DNA of 64,000 nt from Methylobacterium sp. UNC378MF. Lineage in GTDB: Bacteria; Pseudomonadota; Alphaproteobacteria; Rhizobiales; Beijerinckiaceae. Below the pieces are notes generated by a model. The model saw nothing but the letters and a program-made list of their open reading frames with translations. It made no database searches and was not told the origin of the DNA. The stretch spans positions 186,001-250,000 of the forward strand of contig NZ_FMWU01000002.1 in NCBI RefSeq assembly GCF_900103195.1, read 5' to 3'. This document shows, in pieces, positions 20,845 through 28,548 of this stretch; the first letter of the stretch is position 1; the number at the start of each line of letters is the position of its first letter. Position numbers and translations under genes: made by a program.

Positions 20845-21057
20845 TCAGACGCTGATGTCGACCACACGCTTCTGCGGAGCGAGGCGCGCCTGGCCATCGG
20901 CCTGCGTCGCGATGCCGGCACGCGCAGGCTCGGGCACCTCCATCGTGACGGTCTGGAGGCCCTTGCGATGTTCGAGCGCGGCATCGGCTTGCGCCGATTG
21001 GATCATCCCTGTCGCCGCCAAGGGTCCAACGGTGTTGATCGAGGTGGTGATCGTCAT
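20845..21057 (-). CDS. small hypothetical protein
   Basis: A 70-residue product with a threonine/valine-rich start (MTITTSINTVGPLAATGMI) and no membrane segment. The ATG is preceded by GAGGAGG with eight-base spacing, a strong ribosome binding site that supports expression. Not recognised. It is one of several small minus-strand genes here that have strong ribosome binding sites and independent spacing. Confidence 0.55.
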   Translation of the reverse strand: MTITTSINTVGPLAATGMIQSAQADAALEHRKGLQTVTMEVPEPARAGIATQADGQARLAPQKRVVDISV

Positions 21058-21144
21058 GGTTCGGACCTCCTCGCGGAGGATCAGACCATGGAATCGATGA
21101 TCAACCCGTTTTGCCGATGCATTCAACTTGAGGGGTTCCCACGA

Positions 21145-21366
21145 TCAAGCGGAAACGCTGCCGGCCGTCCTGTGCAAGACATCGCCCGAGCTGTCACCGG
21201 GGCGGAGCGTCATCAGCCCGATGCTGGCCGATACGACCGCGAGCACCAGCAGCAGAAACAGGGCCTCTCGCAACTCCGCCGCGTGTCCCTCGGCGTCTCG
21301 GAGGGCAAACGCCCCCACGGCGAGCAGCGCGATCAGCGCGACCGGGACGACGAGAACGATGGGCAT
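21145..21366 (-). CDS. small two-helix membrane protein
   Basis: A 73-residue product with two membrane segments (residues about 2-20 and 33-53: LVVPVALIALLAVGAFAL, then ALFLLLVLAVVSASIGLM) joined by a short charged loop. A glycine/serine tail follows. AGGAG lies six bases before the ATG. No family is recognised. It may be a stress-related or structural inner-membrane peptide; that is speculation. Confidence 0.6.
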   Translation of the reverse strand: MPIVLVVPVALIALLAVGAFALRDAEGHAAELREALFLLLVLAVVSASIGLMTLRPGDSSGDVLHRTAGSVSA

Positions 21367-21633
21367 CGGGCGCTCCTGGCGAGCACATAACGATAGCTTG
21401 AACCACAAGTTGCCAGGCGGAGCGACTTTTGATGCATCCCTGCCCCGAAGCTCCTCCTGCCACCGACCGAGGACGAGTTCCTCGCCACGACGGTGCAGCC
21501 GGGCGCGAGCGTCCCCTTCGGCGGGGCGATCCGCGAGGATAGCGCCGCTGTGCCGCCAATGGCCTCTGGGATCCAGTCGGCCGAGCGACTCCGCTCGTCC
21601 ACCCTGTCGCGGCGTCGGTGGAGACCGAAGCCG

Positions 21634-21852
21634 CTACGGTATCGCGGCCCGGTCGAGGGCCGCGCGGCGCAGCCGACAAGCGGCATCCCGGACGCGGCCC
21701 ATCCGGTCCCGCCGTCCGTCCGGCCGCAGGCGGTCACAGGTCATCGCCGCCGCGTCCAGCGCGGCCGAGGCGGCCGCCATGAGGGCCAGCGCCGTCGCCG
21801 AACCGACCGAGATCAGGAAGAAGATCGTTGCGATGACTTGCGGGGCGGTCAT
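21634..21852 (-). CDS. small single-pass membrane protein
   Basis: A 72-residue product with an N-terminal membrane segment (residues about 4-32: VIATIFFLISVGSATALALM) and a short, very arginine-rich cytoplasmic tail. GAGGAGGTG lies four bases before the ATG, one of the strongest ribosome binding sites in the region. No family is recognised. The 225 bases between it and the preceding small membrane gene hold nothing identifiable. Confidence 0.55.
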   Translation of the reverse strand: MTAPQVIATIFFLISVGSATALALMAAASAALDAAAMTCDRLRPDGRRDRMGRVRDAACRLRRAALDRAAIP

Positions 21853-21975
21853 GGCGCACCTCCTCGGGTGCCTTGAGATGATGGTCGACACTTATGGCTG
21901 CCGCGGACGGGATTGCGTGCGGACGAGCACGGGCCGTGCTGGGTCGAGCGAGCCACGCGGGCGCCGCGACGCCCG

Positions 21976-22257
21976 TCATCGCGGCCGTGGCGGCGCGCGC
22001 TCCGTACAGGAGGAGAATCTCAGCTCCATCTTCCGGCCATCGCGCGCTACGACTTCGCAGGGCTGGTTCAGGAACAGGGCTATCGAGATCAGCCGGACAG
22101 CGCGCGGCGGCATCGCCTCCGGCTGAACTTCGATCCGCGCACCGGAGGTCCTGAGTTCCCAAATGAGACAATCACAGCATTCCTGCGGATCCCCAAAGAA
22201 GATCTGCCCGGTCTTGAAGGCCGGCCTCCAGGGCTCTTCCGAGCGGTTCTCGGCCAT
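21976..22257 (-). CDS. PilZ-like small protein
   Basis: A 93-residue product laid out like the single-domain PilZ proteins common in Methylobacterium: RPAFKTGQIFFGD at the start, CLIWELRTSGARIEV in place of the D/NxSxxG strand, then PCEVVARDGRKMELRF at the end. PilZ domains bind cyclic di-GMP through an RxxxR and a D/NxSxxG motif. Here the second motif reads E-L-R-T-S-G and the N-terminal arginine motif is weak, so ligand binding is doubtful. AGGAG six bases upstream supports the ATG at 22257. Confidence 0.65.
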   Translation of the reverse strand: MAENRSEEPWRPAFKTGQIFFGDPQECCDCLIWELRTSGARIEVQPEAMPPRAVRLISIALFLNQPCEVVARDGRKMELRFSSCTERAPPRPR

Positions 22258-22538
22258 CGCGATCTCCTGAAGAACCGAGTGTTTCAACCCTTAACGACGC
22301 GCTGAATTCCAGTTCATTCCGGGCGCGATTTCCGTATCAAACAACACATCCGGCAGCGTCCCGGCCGCGTGGGCCCGGCTACGGAAGGCCCATCGATCGA
22401 CCTAGCTGTGCCCGGCCCGGCGCAGGCCGCCCGCGGCGTTAATAACCCAATATCCGCCCGCAGTGGGATTAAGCTTTTGTTAACTATTATAAACAGTTTA
22501 GTCGGATCAGAATTCTATCGACAGGGAGCAGGGGATCC

Positions 22539-23048
22539 GTGAGCGAGCTGCAGAGGCTTCTGAACGATCCTCGGTTTCGGCCCGCAGACAGGACCAAGCG
22601 CAGCGTCGGCGCCGCGGCCGAACCCGATCTCGGCAACGTCCTGCGCGTCGTCGCGTCGATGCACCCACGGGCCGAATGTCCGAAGCCCTCGGCCGCGCCG
22701 CAGGATTGGGACGCGCTCATCCACCGGGTGCAGGCTGCCGCCCGCCAGGCGCGCGTGATTGAGGCCCAGGCCCGCGAGCGGGAGGCGCGCATCGAGCAGG
22801 TGCTGGATCAGGTCCGGGAGGAGATCCATGCCTCCAACGAGCGCGCCCGGATGGCCGAGATGCAGGCGCGCGAAGCCCAGCTGCGCGCCGAGGCGCAGAT
22901 CATCGCTGCCGAAGAGCGCGCCAAGGCCGCCGAGGCGCGCGCCCGTGCCGCCGAGGACCGTGCCCGGCAGGCCGAGGAATGGCTGGACCGTGTCCAGCAG
23001 GCGATCCTGTCCGAGTTCTCGGACCTCACCGAGCAGGCTGCGGCATGA
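22539..23048 (+). CDS. coiled-coil protein, first of a paralogous tandem pair
   Basis: A 169-residue product from a GTG with GGGAGCAGGGG upstream. Residues 1-60 are irregular. Residues about 65-150 form one long Ala/Arg/Glu coiled coil. The C-terminus has the motif EEWLDRVQQAILSEFSDL. The following gene product shares the DWxAxLxxV entry to the coil and the WLxR...EFxxL end, so the two arose by duplication. The genes overlap by four bases (ATGA). No signal or membrane segment. Function unknown; scaffolding or hetero-oligomer formation is plausible. The 250-base AT-richer region upstream probably contains the promoter. Confidence 0.75.
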   Translation: MSELQRLLNDPRFRPADRTKRSVGAAAEPDLGNVLRVVASMHPRAECPKPSAAPQDWDALIHRVQAAARQARVIEAQAREREARIEQVLDQVREEIHASNERARMAEMQAREAQLRAEAQIIAAEERAKAAEARARAAEDRARQAEEWLDRVQQAILSEFSDLTEQAAA

Positions 23049-23551
23049 GCGGCGCTGCCCGCGCGCGGGCCGAGATGACGGAGCCCCACCCCTTGGCCCA
23101 TCCCTTGGCTCATCCGGTCGGGCCGCATGAGGACCATGTCGCGCCGATCGACCGGGTCGTGGCGCTGTTCTCCGGCGCCGCTTCGGCCGCTCCCGCAGCG
23201 CCCGCGGACGAGGACGACTGGTCGGCTTCCCTGTCCGCCGTGCGCGGCGTCGCGGCGCGGGTGCGCGCCCTGCAGGCCGACGCCCGCGATTCCGTCCGGG
23301 AGGCGCAGAGTTCCGTGCGCGCGGCCGAGACGGCGCGCCGCGCCGCGGAGGAGCGGGCCCGCCACGCCGAAGCGCTCCTGCAGGCGGCGCTCGCGCGGGC
23401 CGAGCAGGCCGAGGCGCAGGCCCGCGCGGCGGCCGAGCGGGCCGAACGGGCCGAGGCCCAGAGGGTGGAAGCGCGGGCGTGGCTGCGCCGGATGCACGAA
23501 TGCATGGTCAACGAGTTCGGCGCCCTGTCTCGGGCGGCGGATCAGCCCTGA
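23045..23551 (+). CDS. coiled-coil protein, second of a paralogous tandem pair
   Basis: A 168-residue product starting inside the stop of the first gene. A His/Pro-rich N-terminus (LAHPLAHPVGPHEDH) differs from the partner. A heptad-rich coil at about residues 70-145 is followed by ARAWLRRMHECMVNEFGAL, matching the partner C-terminus. The ATG at 23045 gives a length nearly equal to the partner. Conserved ends with divergent N-termini suggest that the tail is the interaction or anchoring part and the N-terminus is specialised. No known family is recognised. Confidence 0.75.
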   Translation: MSGAARARAEMTEPHPLAHPLAHPVGPHEDHVAPIDRVVALFSGAASAAPAAPADEDDWSASLSAVRGVAARVRALQADARDSVREAQSSVRAAETARRAAEERARHAEALLQAALARAEQAEAQARAAAERAERAEAQRVEARAWLRRMHECMVNEFGALSRAADQP

Positions 23552-23585
23552 GCCGGCTCGCAACGGCGCCCGAATGTCCGCCGGG

Positions 23586-23837
23586 CTACGCCGGGGCCGG
23601 CGGAGCCATGACGTCGACCGCGTGCTGCGCCCCGGCATAGGGCCCGGTGCGGCCGTGATACACCGCGATCTCCAGCTGCAGGATCCGGATGCAGGCCTCG
23701 GACAGGTCCGGCAGCAGATCGCGCCCGCCGCCGTCGACCGGTATGATCTCGGGGAGCGGGCGCGCCTCGCTGTCGGTCACGACGACGTCCTGCTCGGCCT
23801 GGAGATCGCGCGGGTTGATACAGTAGCGCGCGGGCAT
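23586..23837 (-). CDS. small hypothetical protein
   Basis: An 83-residue soluble product (MPARYCINPRDLQAEQDVVV at the start, with a helix CIRILQLEIAVYHGRTG) converging on the coiled-coil pair. GGGAG lies nine bases upstream of the chosen ATG. An in-frame open stretch continues upstream but looks non-coding. No family is recognised. Confidence 0.55.
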   Translation of the reverse strand: MPARYCINPRDLQAEQDVVVTDSEARPLPEIIPVDGGGRDLLPDLSEACIRILQLEIAVYHGRTGPYAGAQHAVDVMAPPAPA

Positions 23838-24075
23838 CCGGTCAGTCTCCCGCAACCGATCCACGGTGCGCCGCCCTAGGACAACCGTGTAAGACTCCGA
23901 TGAAGAGCGCCGGCCGCCGCGAGCCGGGCCGGCCGCGCCCCGTGTGGTGCACGTCCTGCAGATTTTGCCACGGCTTGTGCAATTACGAGCTCTCGCCTTA
24001 ATCCAACGAAAACAACTCTCAAGCCAAAGAAACCTGATCTCGTCGCCTCGACACCGTCCGCCTGGCAGGATCGCC

Positions 24076-24213
24076 GTGACCCTCAGCCTCGTCCTCAGCA
24101 CGTCCCTTCCGCTCCTCACCGGGGCGGTGGCTCTGTTGTGGGCCGGGTTCGTCGCTCCGGAGCGGGAGGAGCATCCGGACGTGCCCAGCGCCCGCGACCT
24201 GCGCACTTGGTGA
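24076..24213 (+). CDS. single-pass membrane small protein
   Basis: A 45-residue product from a GTG start with AGGA five bases upstream. An N-terminal membrane segment (LSLVLSTSLPLLTGAVALLW) is followed by a short charged tail ending DLRTW. It is too short for routine gene calls; its regular hydrophobic segment and ribosome binding site support it. Function unknown. Confidence 0.45.
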   Translation: MTLSLVLSTSLPLLTGAVALLWAGFVAPEREEHPDVPSARDLRTW

Positions 24214-24438
24214 GCGCCGGGAGCCGGCCGAGCGTCCCCTCGGGACGCGTTCGGGAACGACGCGCGGGCCTTGCCAGGCCATGCTCAGGGGCGCCCTCGG
24301 CCGGACCGTCCGCCCTGTCGGCGGAGAACGGCCCGAGAGGCTCGACACCCTGTCCCGGACCGCTTTCGGGGGAGGCGCCCGGCGCGCTATGACGCAACGG
24401 ACGCCCTCGCGGCGAGGGCCGGCTCACGGAGGCTTTCC

Positions 24439-25218
24439 ATGGATCTCGGCTTGAGCGGACGGCGGGCGCTCGTCTGCGCGTCGAGCAAGGGCCTGGGCAA
24501 GGGCTGCGCCCTGGCCCTTGCCCGCGAAGGCGTCGCGGTGACCATCACGGCCCGCACCGCCGAGACGCTGGAGCGGACCGCCGCGGAGATCCGCCGTGAG
24601 ACCGGCGCCGCGGTGACCCTGGTCGTGGGTGATATCGCCACCGAGGCCGGCCGGGTCGCCGCACTGGCCGCCTGCCCCGAACCCGACATCCTGGTCAACA
24701 ATGCCGGCGGCCCGCCCCCCGGCGATTTCCGCGACTGGGACCGCGACGCCTGGATCCGGGCGCTCGACGCCAACATGCTGGCGCCGATCGCGCTCATCAA
24801 GGCGACCGTCGACGGGATGATCGCCCGCAAGTTCGGCCGGATCGTCAACATCACCTCCGCCGCCGTGAAGGCGCCGATCGAGCATCTCGGCCTGTCGAAC
24901 GGCGCCCGCTCGGGGCTGACCGGCTTCGTGGCCGGGCTCGCCCGGAAAACCGTGCGGCACAACGTGACGATCAACAACCTGCTGCCGGGCCCCTTCGACA
25001 CCGACCGGATCCGCAGCAACGCCGAAGCCGGCGCCGCCAAGGCCGGCACCTCGGTTGAGGCGTTTCTGGAGGCCCGGGCCCGCGACAACCCGGCCGGCCG
25101 CTTCGGCCAGCCCGACGAGTTCGGCGCCGCCTGCGCATTCCTGTGCAGCCGGCAGGCGGGATTCATCACCGGCCAGAACCTGCTGATGGATGGCGGCGCC
25201 TATCCCGGCACGTTCTGA
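24439..25218 (+). CDS. SDR-family protein lacking the usual YxxxK
   Basis: The 259-residue product has a full short-chain dehydrogenase/reductase fold. The cofactor loop ASSKGLG spans residues 14-20, NNAG is at 87-90, the NITS strand carries Ser140, and the C-terminus is LLMDGGAYPG. Where the catalytic Tyr and Lys should lie (about 152-157) the sequence reads LGLSNGAR, so the standard YxxxK is missing. This occurs in a known subgroup annotated as 3-oxoacyl-ACP reductase-like, so oxidoreductase activity should not be assumed. GGAGG six bases before the ATG fixes the start. It precedes the amidase by 64 bases and may share a transcript. Confidence 0.88.
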   Translation: MDLGLSGRRALVCASSKGLGKGCALALAREGVAVTITARTAETLERTAAEIRRETGAAVTLVVGDIATEAGRVAALAACPEPDILVNNAGGPPPGDFRDWDRDAWIRALDANMLAPIALIKATVDGMIARKFGRIVNITSAAVKAPIEHLGLSNGARSGLTGFVAGLARKTVRHNVTINNLLPGPFDTDRIRSNAEAGAAKAGTSVEAFLEARARDNPAGRFGQPDEFGAACAFLCSRQAGFITGQNLLMDGGAYPGTF

Positions 25219-25282
25219 CGCGGACCGGCCCGCCGGGCCTTGCGCTTGCATGGGCGGCCCGGACCATGACGCGGTGAGGATC

Positions 25283-26566
25283 ATGAGCATACGCGAGACC
25301 GTCGAGGCGCGGCTGGCCCGCATCGCCGAGGGAGACCCGGCGGTCTTCACCCGGCTCTACCCGGCCGAGGCGCGCGCGGCGGCGGACGCCGCGGATGCGC
25401 GCCGCCGGGACGGCATCTCCCTCGGCCCCCTCGACGGCGCCATCGTCTCGATCAAGGACCTGTTCGACGTGGCGGGCGAGACGACGCGCGCCGGCTCGAT
25501 CCTGCTGGCGGACGCAGCGCCGGCGCGGGCCGATGCCCCGGTGGTCGCCCGCCTGCGCCGGGCCGGCGCGGTGATCCTGGCCAAGACCAACATGTCCGAA
25601 TTCGCCTTCTCGGGTCTCGGCCTCAACCCGCATTACGGCACCCCCGGCAACGCCGCCGATCCGGCGCGCATCCCCGGCGGCTCATCCTCGGGAGCCGGGG
25701 TCTCGGTGGGGCAGGGGACGAGCGACGTCGCGATCGGGTCGGATACGGGCGGCTCCGTCCGGATCCCGGCCTCGCTGAACGGCGTCGTGGGCTTCAAGCC
25801 CACCGCCCGCCGCGTGCCCCTGGAGGGGGCCTTCCCGCTGTCGTTCTCTCTGGATTCACTCGGGCCCCTCGCCCGGACGGTGGCGGAATGCGCGGCCGCC
25901 GACGCCGTGATGGCCGGCGCGGAGCCCGTGCCGCTGGAGGCGTTCCCCGTCGCGGACCTGCGCATCGGCGTGCCGCGGGGCCTGCTGTTCACCGAGACGG
26001 AGCCGCTCGTGGCGGAAGCCTTCGAGCGCGCGCTGGCCTGCCTGTCCCGGGCCGGCGCCCGAATCGTCGACCACCCGATCGACGATCTCCTCACCGCGAT
26101 GGACGCGGCCCTGCCGGACGGCTCCCTCGCGGCGATCGAGGCCGCGGCGATCCACGCCGACTGGCTGGACGGCGAAGCCGGCCGCTACGACCCGCGGGTC
26201 CACCGCCGCATCGTGGCCGGCCGGACCGCGACGGCGGCGCGCTACATCCGGACGTTGCGCAGCCGGGCCGAGCTGATCGCCGCCTTCGACCGGCATCTCG
26301 CCCCGATCGACGTGCTGGCACTCCCGGCGACCGCCACCACGGCGCCGCTCACCGCCCCTCTGGAGGCGGACGACGCCGCCTTCCTGGCAGCCAATCGCCT
26401 GATGCTGCGCAACACCGCCTTCGGCAACTTCCTCGACCTCACCGGCCTGTCCCTGCCGATGCCCGGCCTGTCCCGGCCGGCGGGGCTGATGCTGCTCGCC
26501 CGGCACGGGCAGGACCACCGGTTGCTGGCGATCGGGGCCGGGGTCGAGGTCGCGCTGGCCGGCTGA
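25283..26566 (+). CDS. amidase signature family hydrolase
   Basis: The 427-residue product is an amidase-signature enzyme that hydrolyses a carbon-nitrogen amide bond; the substrate is unknown. The Ser-cisSer-Lys triad is visible: Lys58 in SIKDLF, Ser134 in GGSSSG and Ser158 in DTGGSVRIPA. The 24-residue spacing between the serines matches the family. It is shorter than GatA (about 490 residues), and no gatC or gatB lies nearby, so it is not the tRNA amidotransferase subunit. It starts 64 bases after the SDR gene. Confidence 0.92.
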   Translation: MSIRETVEARLARIAEGDPAVFTRLYPAEARAAADAADARRRDGISLGPLDGAIVSIKDLFDVAGETTRAGSILLADAAPARADAPVVARLRRAGAVILAKTNMSEFAFSGLGLNPHYGTPGNAADPARIPGGSSSGAGVSVGQGTSDVAIGSDTGGSVRIPASLNGVVGFKPTARRVPLEGAFPLSFSLDSLGPLARTVAECAAADAVMAGAEPVPLEAFPVADLRIGVPRGLLFTETEPLVAEAFERALACLSRAGARIVDHPIDDLLTAMDAALPDGSLAAIEAAAIHADWLDGEAGRYDPRVHRRIVAGRTATAARYIRTLRSRAELIAAFDRHLAPIDVLALPATATTAPLTAPLEADDAAFLAANRLMLRNTAFGNFLDLTGLSLPMPGLSRPAGLMLLARHGQDHRLLAIGAGVEVALAG

Positions 26567-26950
26567 GACCCGGCTGGCGGTCACGCTGGGCCGATGCCAT
26601 CCGGCGGCCCGATGAGCCGTGCTGCGCATGCCGCGCCCCCGTCCCGAGCCGTCGCCGACGCGCCGGCTTCGCGGCACCGCCGCGTGGAGGGCGGCGCGAG
26701 CCGGATGATCGAGGCCGGATATCGGTACAGTCCCAGATCCCACCGCGACCCGCAGGGTCAGTGCGTTCTGAATGTCCGCCCATTCTACGGCCCAGGTCCG
26801 GCCGTCTACGGACCCCGCTCCTGAGGGCGCCGGCGCTTCGATCGAACCTGCACCGACCGCTGACGCCGCGATTGCCGCTGGCACCCCGTAGCGCTACCCA
26901 GACCCGCGGCGGCGGCGCTGCTGCCGCCGCGATGCCGTATCCGGAGACCT
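26567..26950 (+). other. 384-base region with a possible small gene or remnant
   Basis: No sizeable gene is visible. A 39-codon frame at 26705-26824 encodes a tyrosine/proline-rich end (CVLNVRPFYGPGPAVYGPRS) like the tails of small exported proteins common in this group. It lacks a signal peptide and a clear ribosome binding site, so it is either a short gene or the remnant of one. The remainder looks non-coding. Confidence 0.35.
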
Positions 26951-26956
26951 GTGACG

Positions 26957-27211
26957 ATGCGCGCCCTGCTGACCACCCTCGCAACCGTGATCGCCCTGAC
27001 GACGGGGGCGGCGGCGCAATCCGTGCCGGAGCCGCCCATCCAGAGCCCGCAGGACGCAGCCTGCCGTGAGCAGGCGCGGGCCCAAATCTTCAGCTACCCG
27101 AACCCGAACAATCTCAGCCTCTACGACCTCGGCTCGCAGATCTGGCACCTGTGCATGGCGTCCTATCACGGCCGCGGTCCCAATCCCGGCCGCACCGAGC
27201 AACGCTTCTAG
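26957..27211 (+). CDS. small exported hypothetical protein
   Basis: An 84-residue product with a signal peptide (LLTTLATVIALTTGAAAQS, cleavage near residue 21) and a short mature domain with two cysteines and LYDLGSQIWHLCMASYHGRG. The paired cysteines suggest a disulfide in the periplasm. GGAG lies 10 bases upstream of the ATG and closer to an in-frame GTG at 26951, which is an alternative start. Not recognised. Confidence 0.65.
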   Translation: MRALLTTLATVIALTTGAAAQSVPEPPIQSPQDAACREQARAQIFSYPNPNNLSLYDLGSQIWHLCMASYHGRGPNPGRTEQRF

Positions 27212-27566
27212 GGCGGCGCCGGACTGCGTCACCGCCGCCGGGACGGCAGATCGTGATCACCGGCGGCGTCCTGGCGGAGGAGACGCGCGCTCTCCGCGCC
27301 AACGACCCGCCGCGGGCTATGCGAGCAGGGCCCGCGATGGAGCGGGTCGAGGCCTGCCCCGGCGATGGCTCGTCCCCGGCTCCCGGCCCTGCGAGTGCCC
27401 GCCCGCGATCGGGCCACCGCATTGCCGGGCCGCGCGCCGTGGTGCACCCTGCCGGCGATTCCCGGGCTCGGACCTCGCCCCGAGCCGCCGCCCCGGAATC
27501 GCGGGACCGCCTGCGCCGGGCGGCGATCCCGGGACCCGACAGAGCCGGCCGGCAGGGAGCCGTCGC
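27212..27566. other. 355-base gene-free stretch
   Basis: Between the small exported gene and the aldolase gene there is GC-rich DNA with open frames on both strands but no recognisable product, no signal peptide and no ribosome binding site for a long frame. The aldolase promoter presumably lies in its last part. Confidence 0.5.
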
Positions 27567-28367
27567 ATGAGCGCAGCCACACACTCGACGGTCACGGACT
27601 GGGATGCAGGCCGCGCCGATCACGCCGCGATCCGGGCGATGCGCGTCGATCTCGCGGCCGCCTACCGTCTGATCCATCGCCTCGGCCTCGACGACAGCAT
27701 CTACACCCACATCTCGGCCCGGCTGCCGGGGGGCGGGCACCGGTTCCTGATCAACCCCTACGGGATGCGCTTCGAGGAGGTGACACCGGAGAACCTCGTC
27801 ACGGTCGACATCGACGGGCAGGTGCTCGAGGATCCGATGGGGCTCGGCATCAACCCGGCCGGGTTCACGATCCACAGCGCCATCCACGCGGCCCGCCACG
27901 ACGCGATCTGCGTGCTGCACACCCACACGGTGGCGGGCGTGGCAGTTTCCTGCCAGGAGGAGGGGCTGCTGCCCCTGAACCAGTGGTCCATGCAGTTCAC
28001 GGGGCGGGTTGCCTACCACGCCTACGAGGGCATCGCCCTCGACCTCGACGAGCGGCAGCGGCTGGTGGCCGATCTCGGTGACAAGCCCGTGATGGTTCTG
28101 CGCAATCACGGATTGCTGACCTGCGGGCGCACGGTCGGCGAGGCGTTCCGGCTGATGCACAACATGGAGCGCTCGTGCCGGGCGCAGCTGGCGATCCAGG
28201 CGGCGGGCGCGCCGGTGATCCGGCCCTCCTCCGCCATCGCCGCCAAGACCGCTGGGCAATACGCCGCCGGCTACGACCGCGTCGCGGTCCAGGGGGCGCC
28301 CGACAACGAATGGGCAGCGTTCAAGCGGATGCTGGCGCGGACGGATCCGGATTTCGCGCAGGGGTGA
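27567..28367 (+). CDS. class II aldolase/adducin family protein
   Basis: The 266-residue product is a class II (zinc) aldolase-fold protein. Metal ligands His118 and His120 in VLHTHTVAG and His181 in LRNHGLLTCG are intact, and YTHISARLPG near residue 47 matches the phosphate-loop region. Members cleave or epimerise sugar phosphates (fuculose, ribulose) or act as uncharacterised homologues in aromatic or glycolate pathways; this one resembles the general adducin-like group. GGGAG seven bases upstream supports the ATG. It stands alone, so the substrate cannot be inferred. Confidence 0.92.
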   Translation: MSAATHSTVTDWDAGRADHAAIRAMRVDLAAAYRLIHRLGLDDSIYTHISARLPGGGHRFLINPYGMRFEEVTPENLVTVDIDGQVLEDPMGLGINPAGFTIHSAIHAARHDAICVLHTHTVAGVAVSCQEEGLLPLNQWSMQFTGRVAYHAYEGIALDLDERQRLVADLGDKPVMVLRNHGLLTCGRTVGEAFRLMHNMERSCRAQLAIQAAGAPVIRPSSAIAAKTAGQYAAGYDRVAVQGAPDNEWAAFKRMLARTDPDFAQG

Positions 28368-28430
28368 GGGTCCCGAAGGGGCGCGCCGCGGCAGCCTTCG
28401 AACCGACGAACGCGCGCCCGCCCTTGACCG

Positions 28431-28444
28431 CATCCTGAGGTGCC
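28431..28444. repeat. fragment of the TCATCCTGAGGTG repeat
   Basis: CATCCTGAGGTGCC is identical to one end of the palindromic element at 5078-5182. Only one arm is present here, between the convergent aldolase and LysR genes, so this appears to be a decayed or partial copy. Confidence 0.55.
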
Positions 28445-28548
28445 GGGAGAGCGTGGGCGGTCCCTGGTCGGCCTGCCCAAGCGCGTGCGATCAATCTGTT
28501 CTCGCACGAGGGCGGGGCTCGTCGCGCCTCGCATAGACCGCCGGCCCC

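Noticed and set aside
21128..22126. 332-codon plus-strand open frame across the small-gene region
   Set aside because: Ser/Arg/Ala-rich without domain features; several minus-strand small genes with good ribosome binding sites explain the region better.
17811..24438. Direct repeat of the tRNA-Val 3' end marking an integrated element
   Set aside because: I looked for a second copy of the T-arm and acceptor sequence downstream and found none; no integrase is present in the window.
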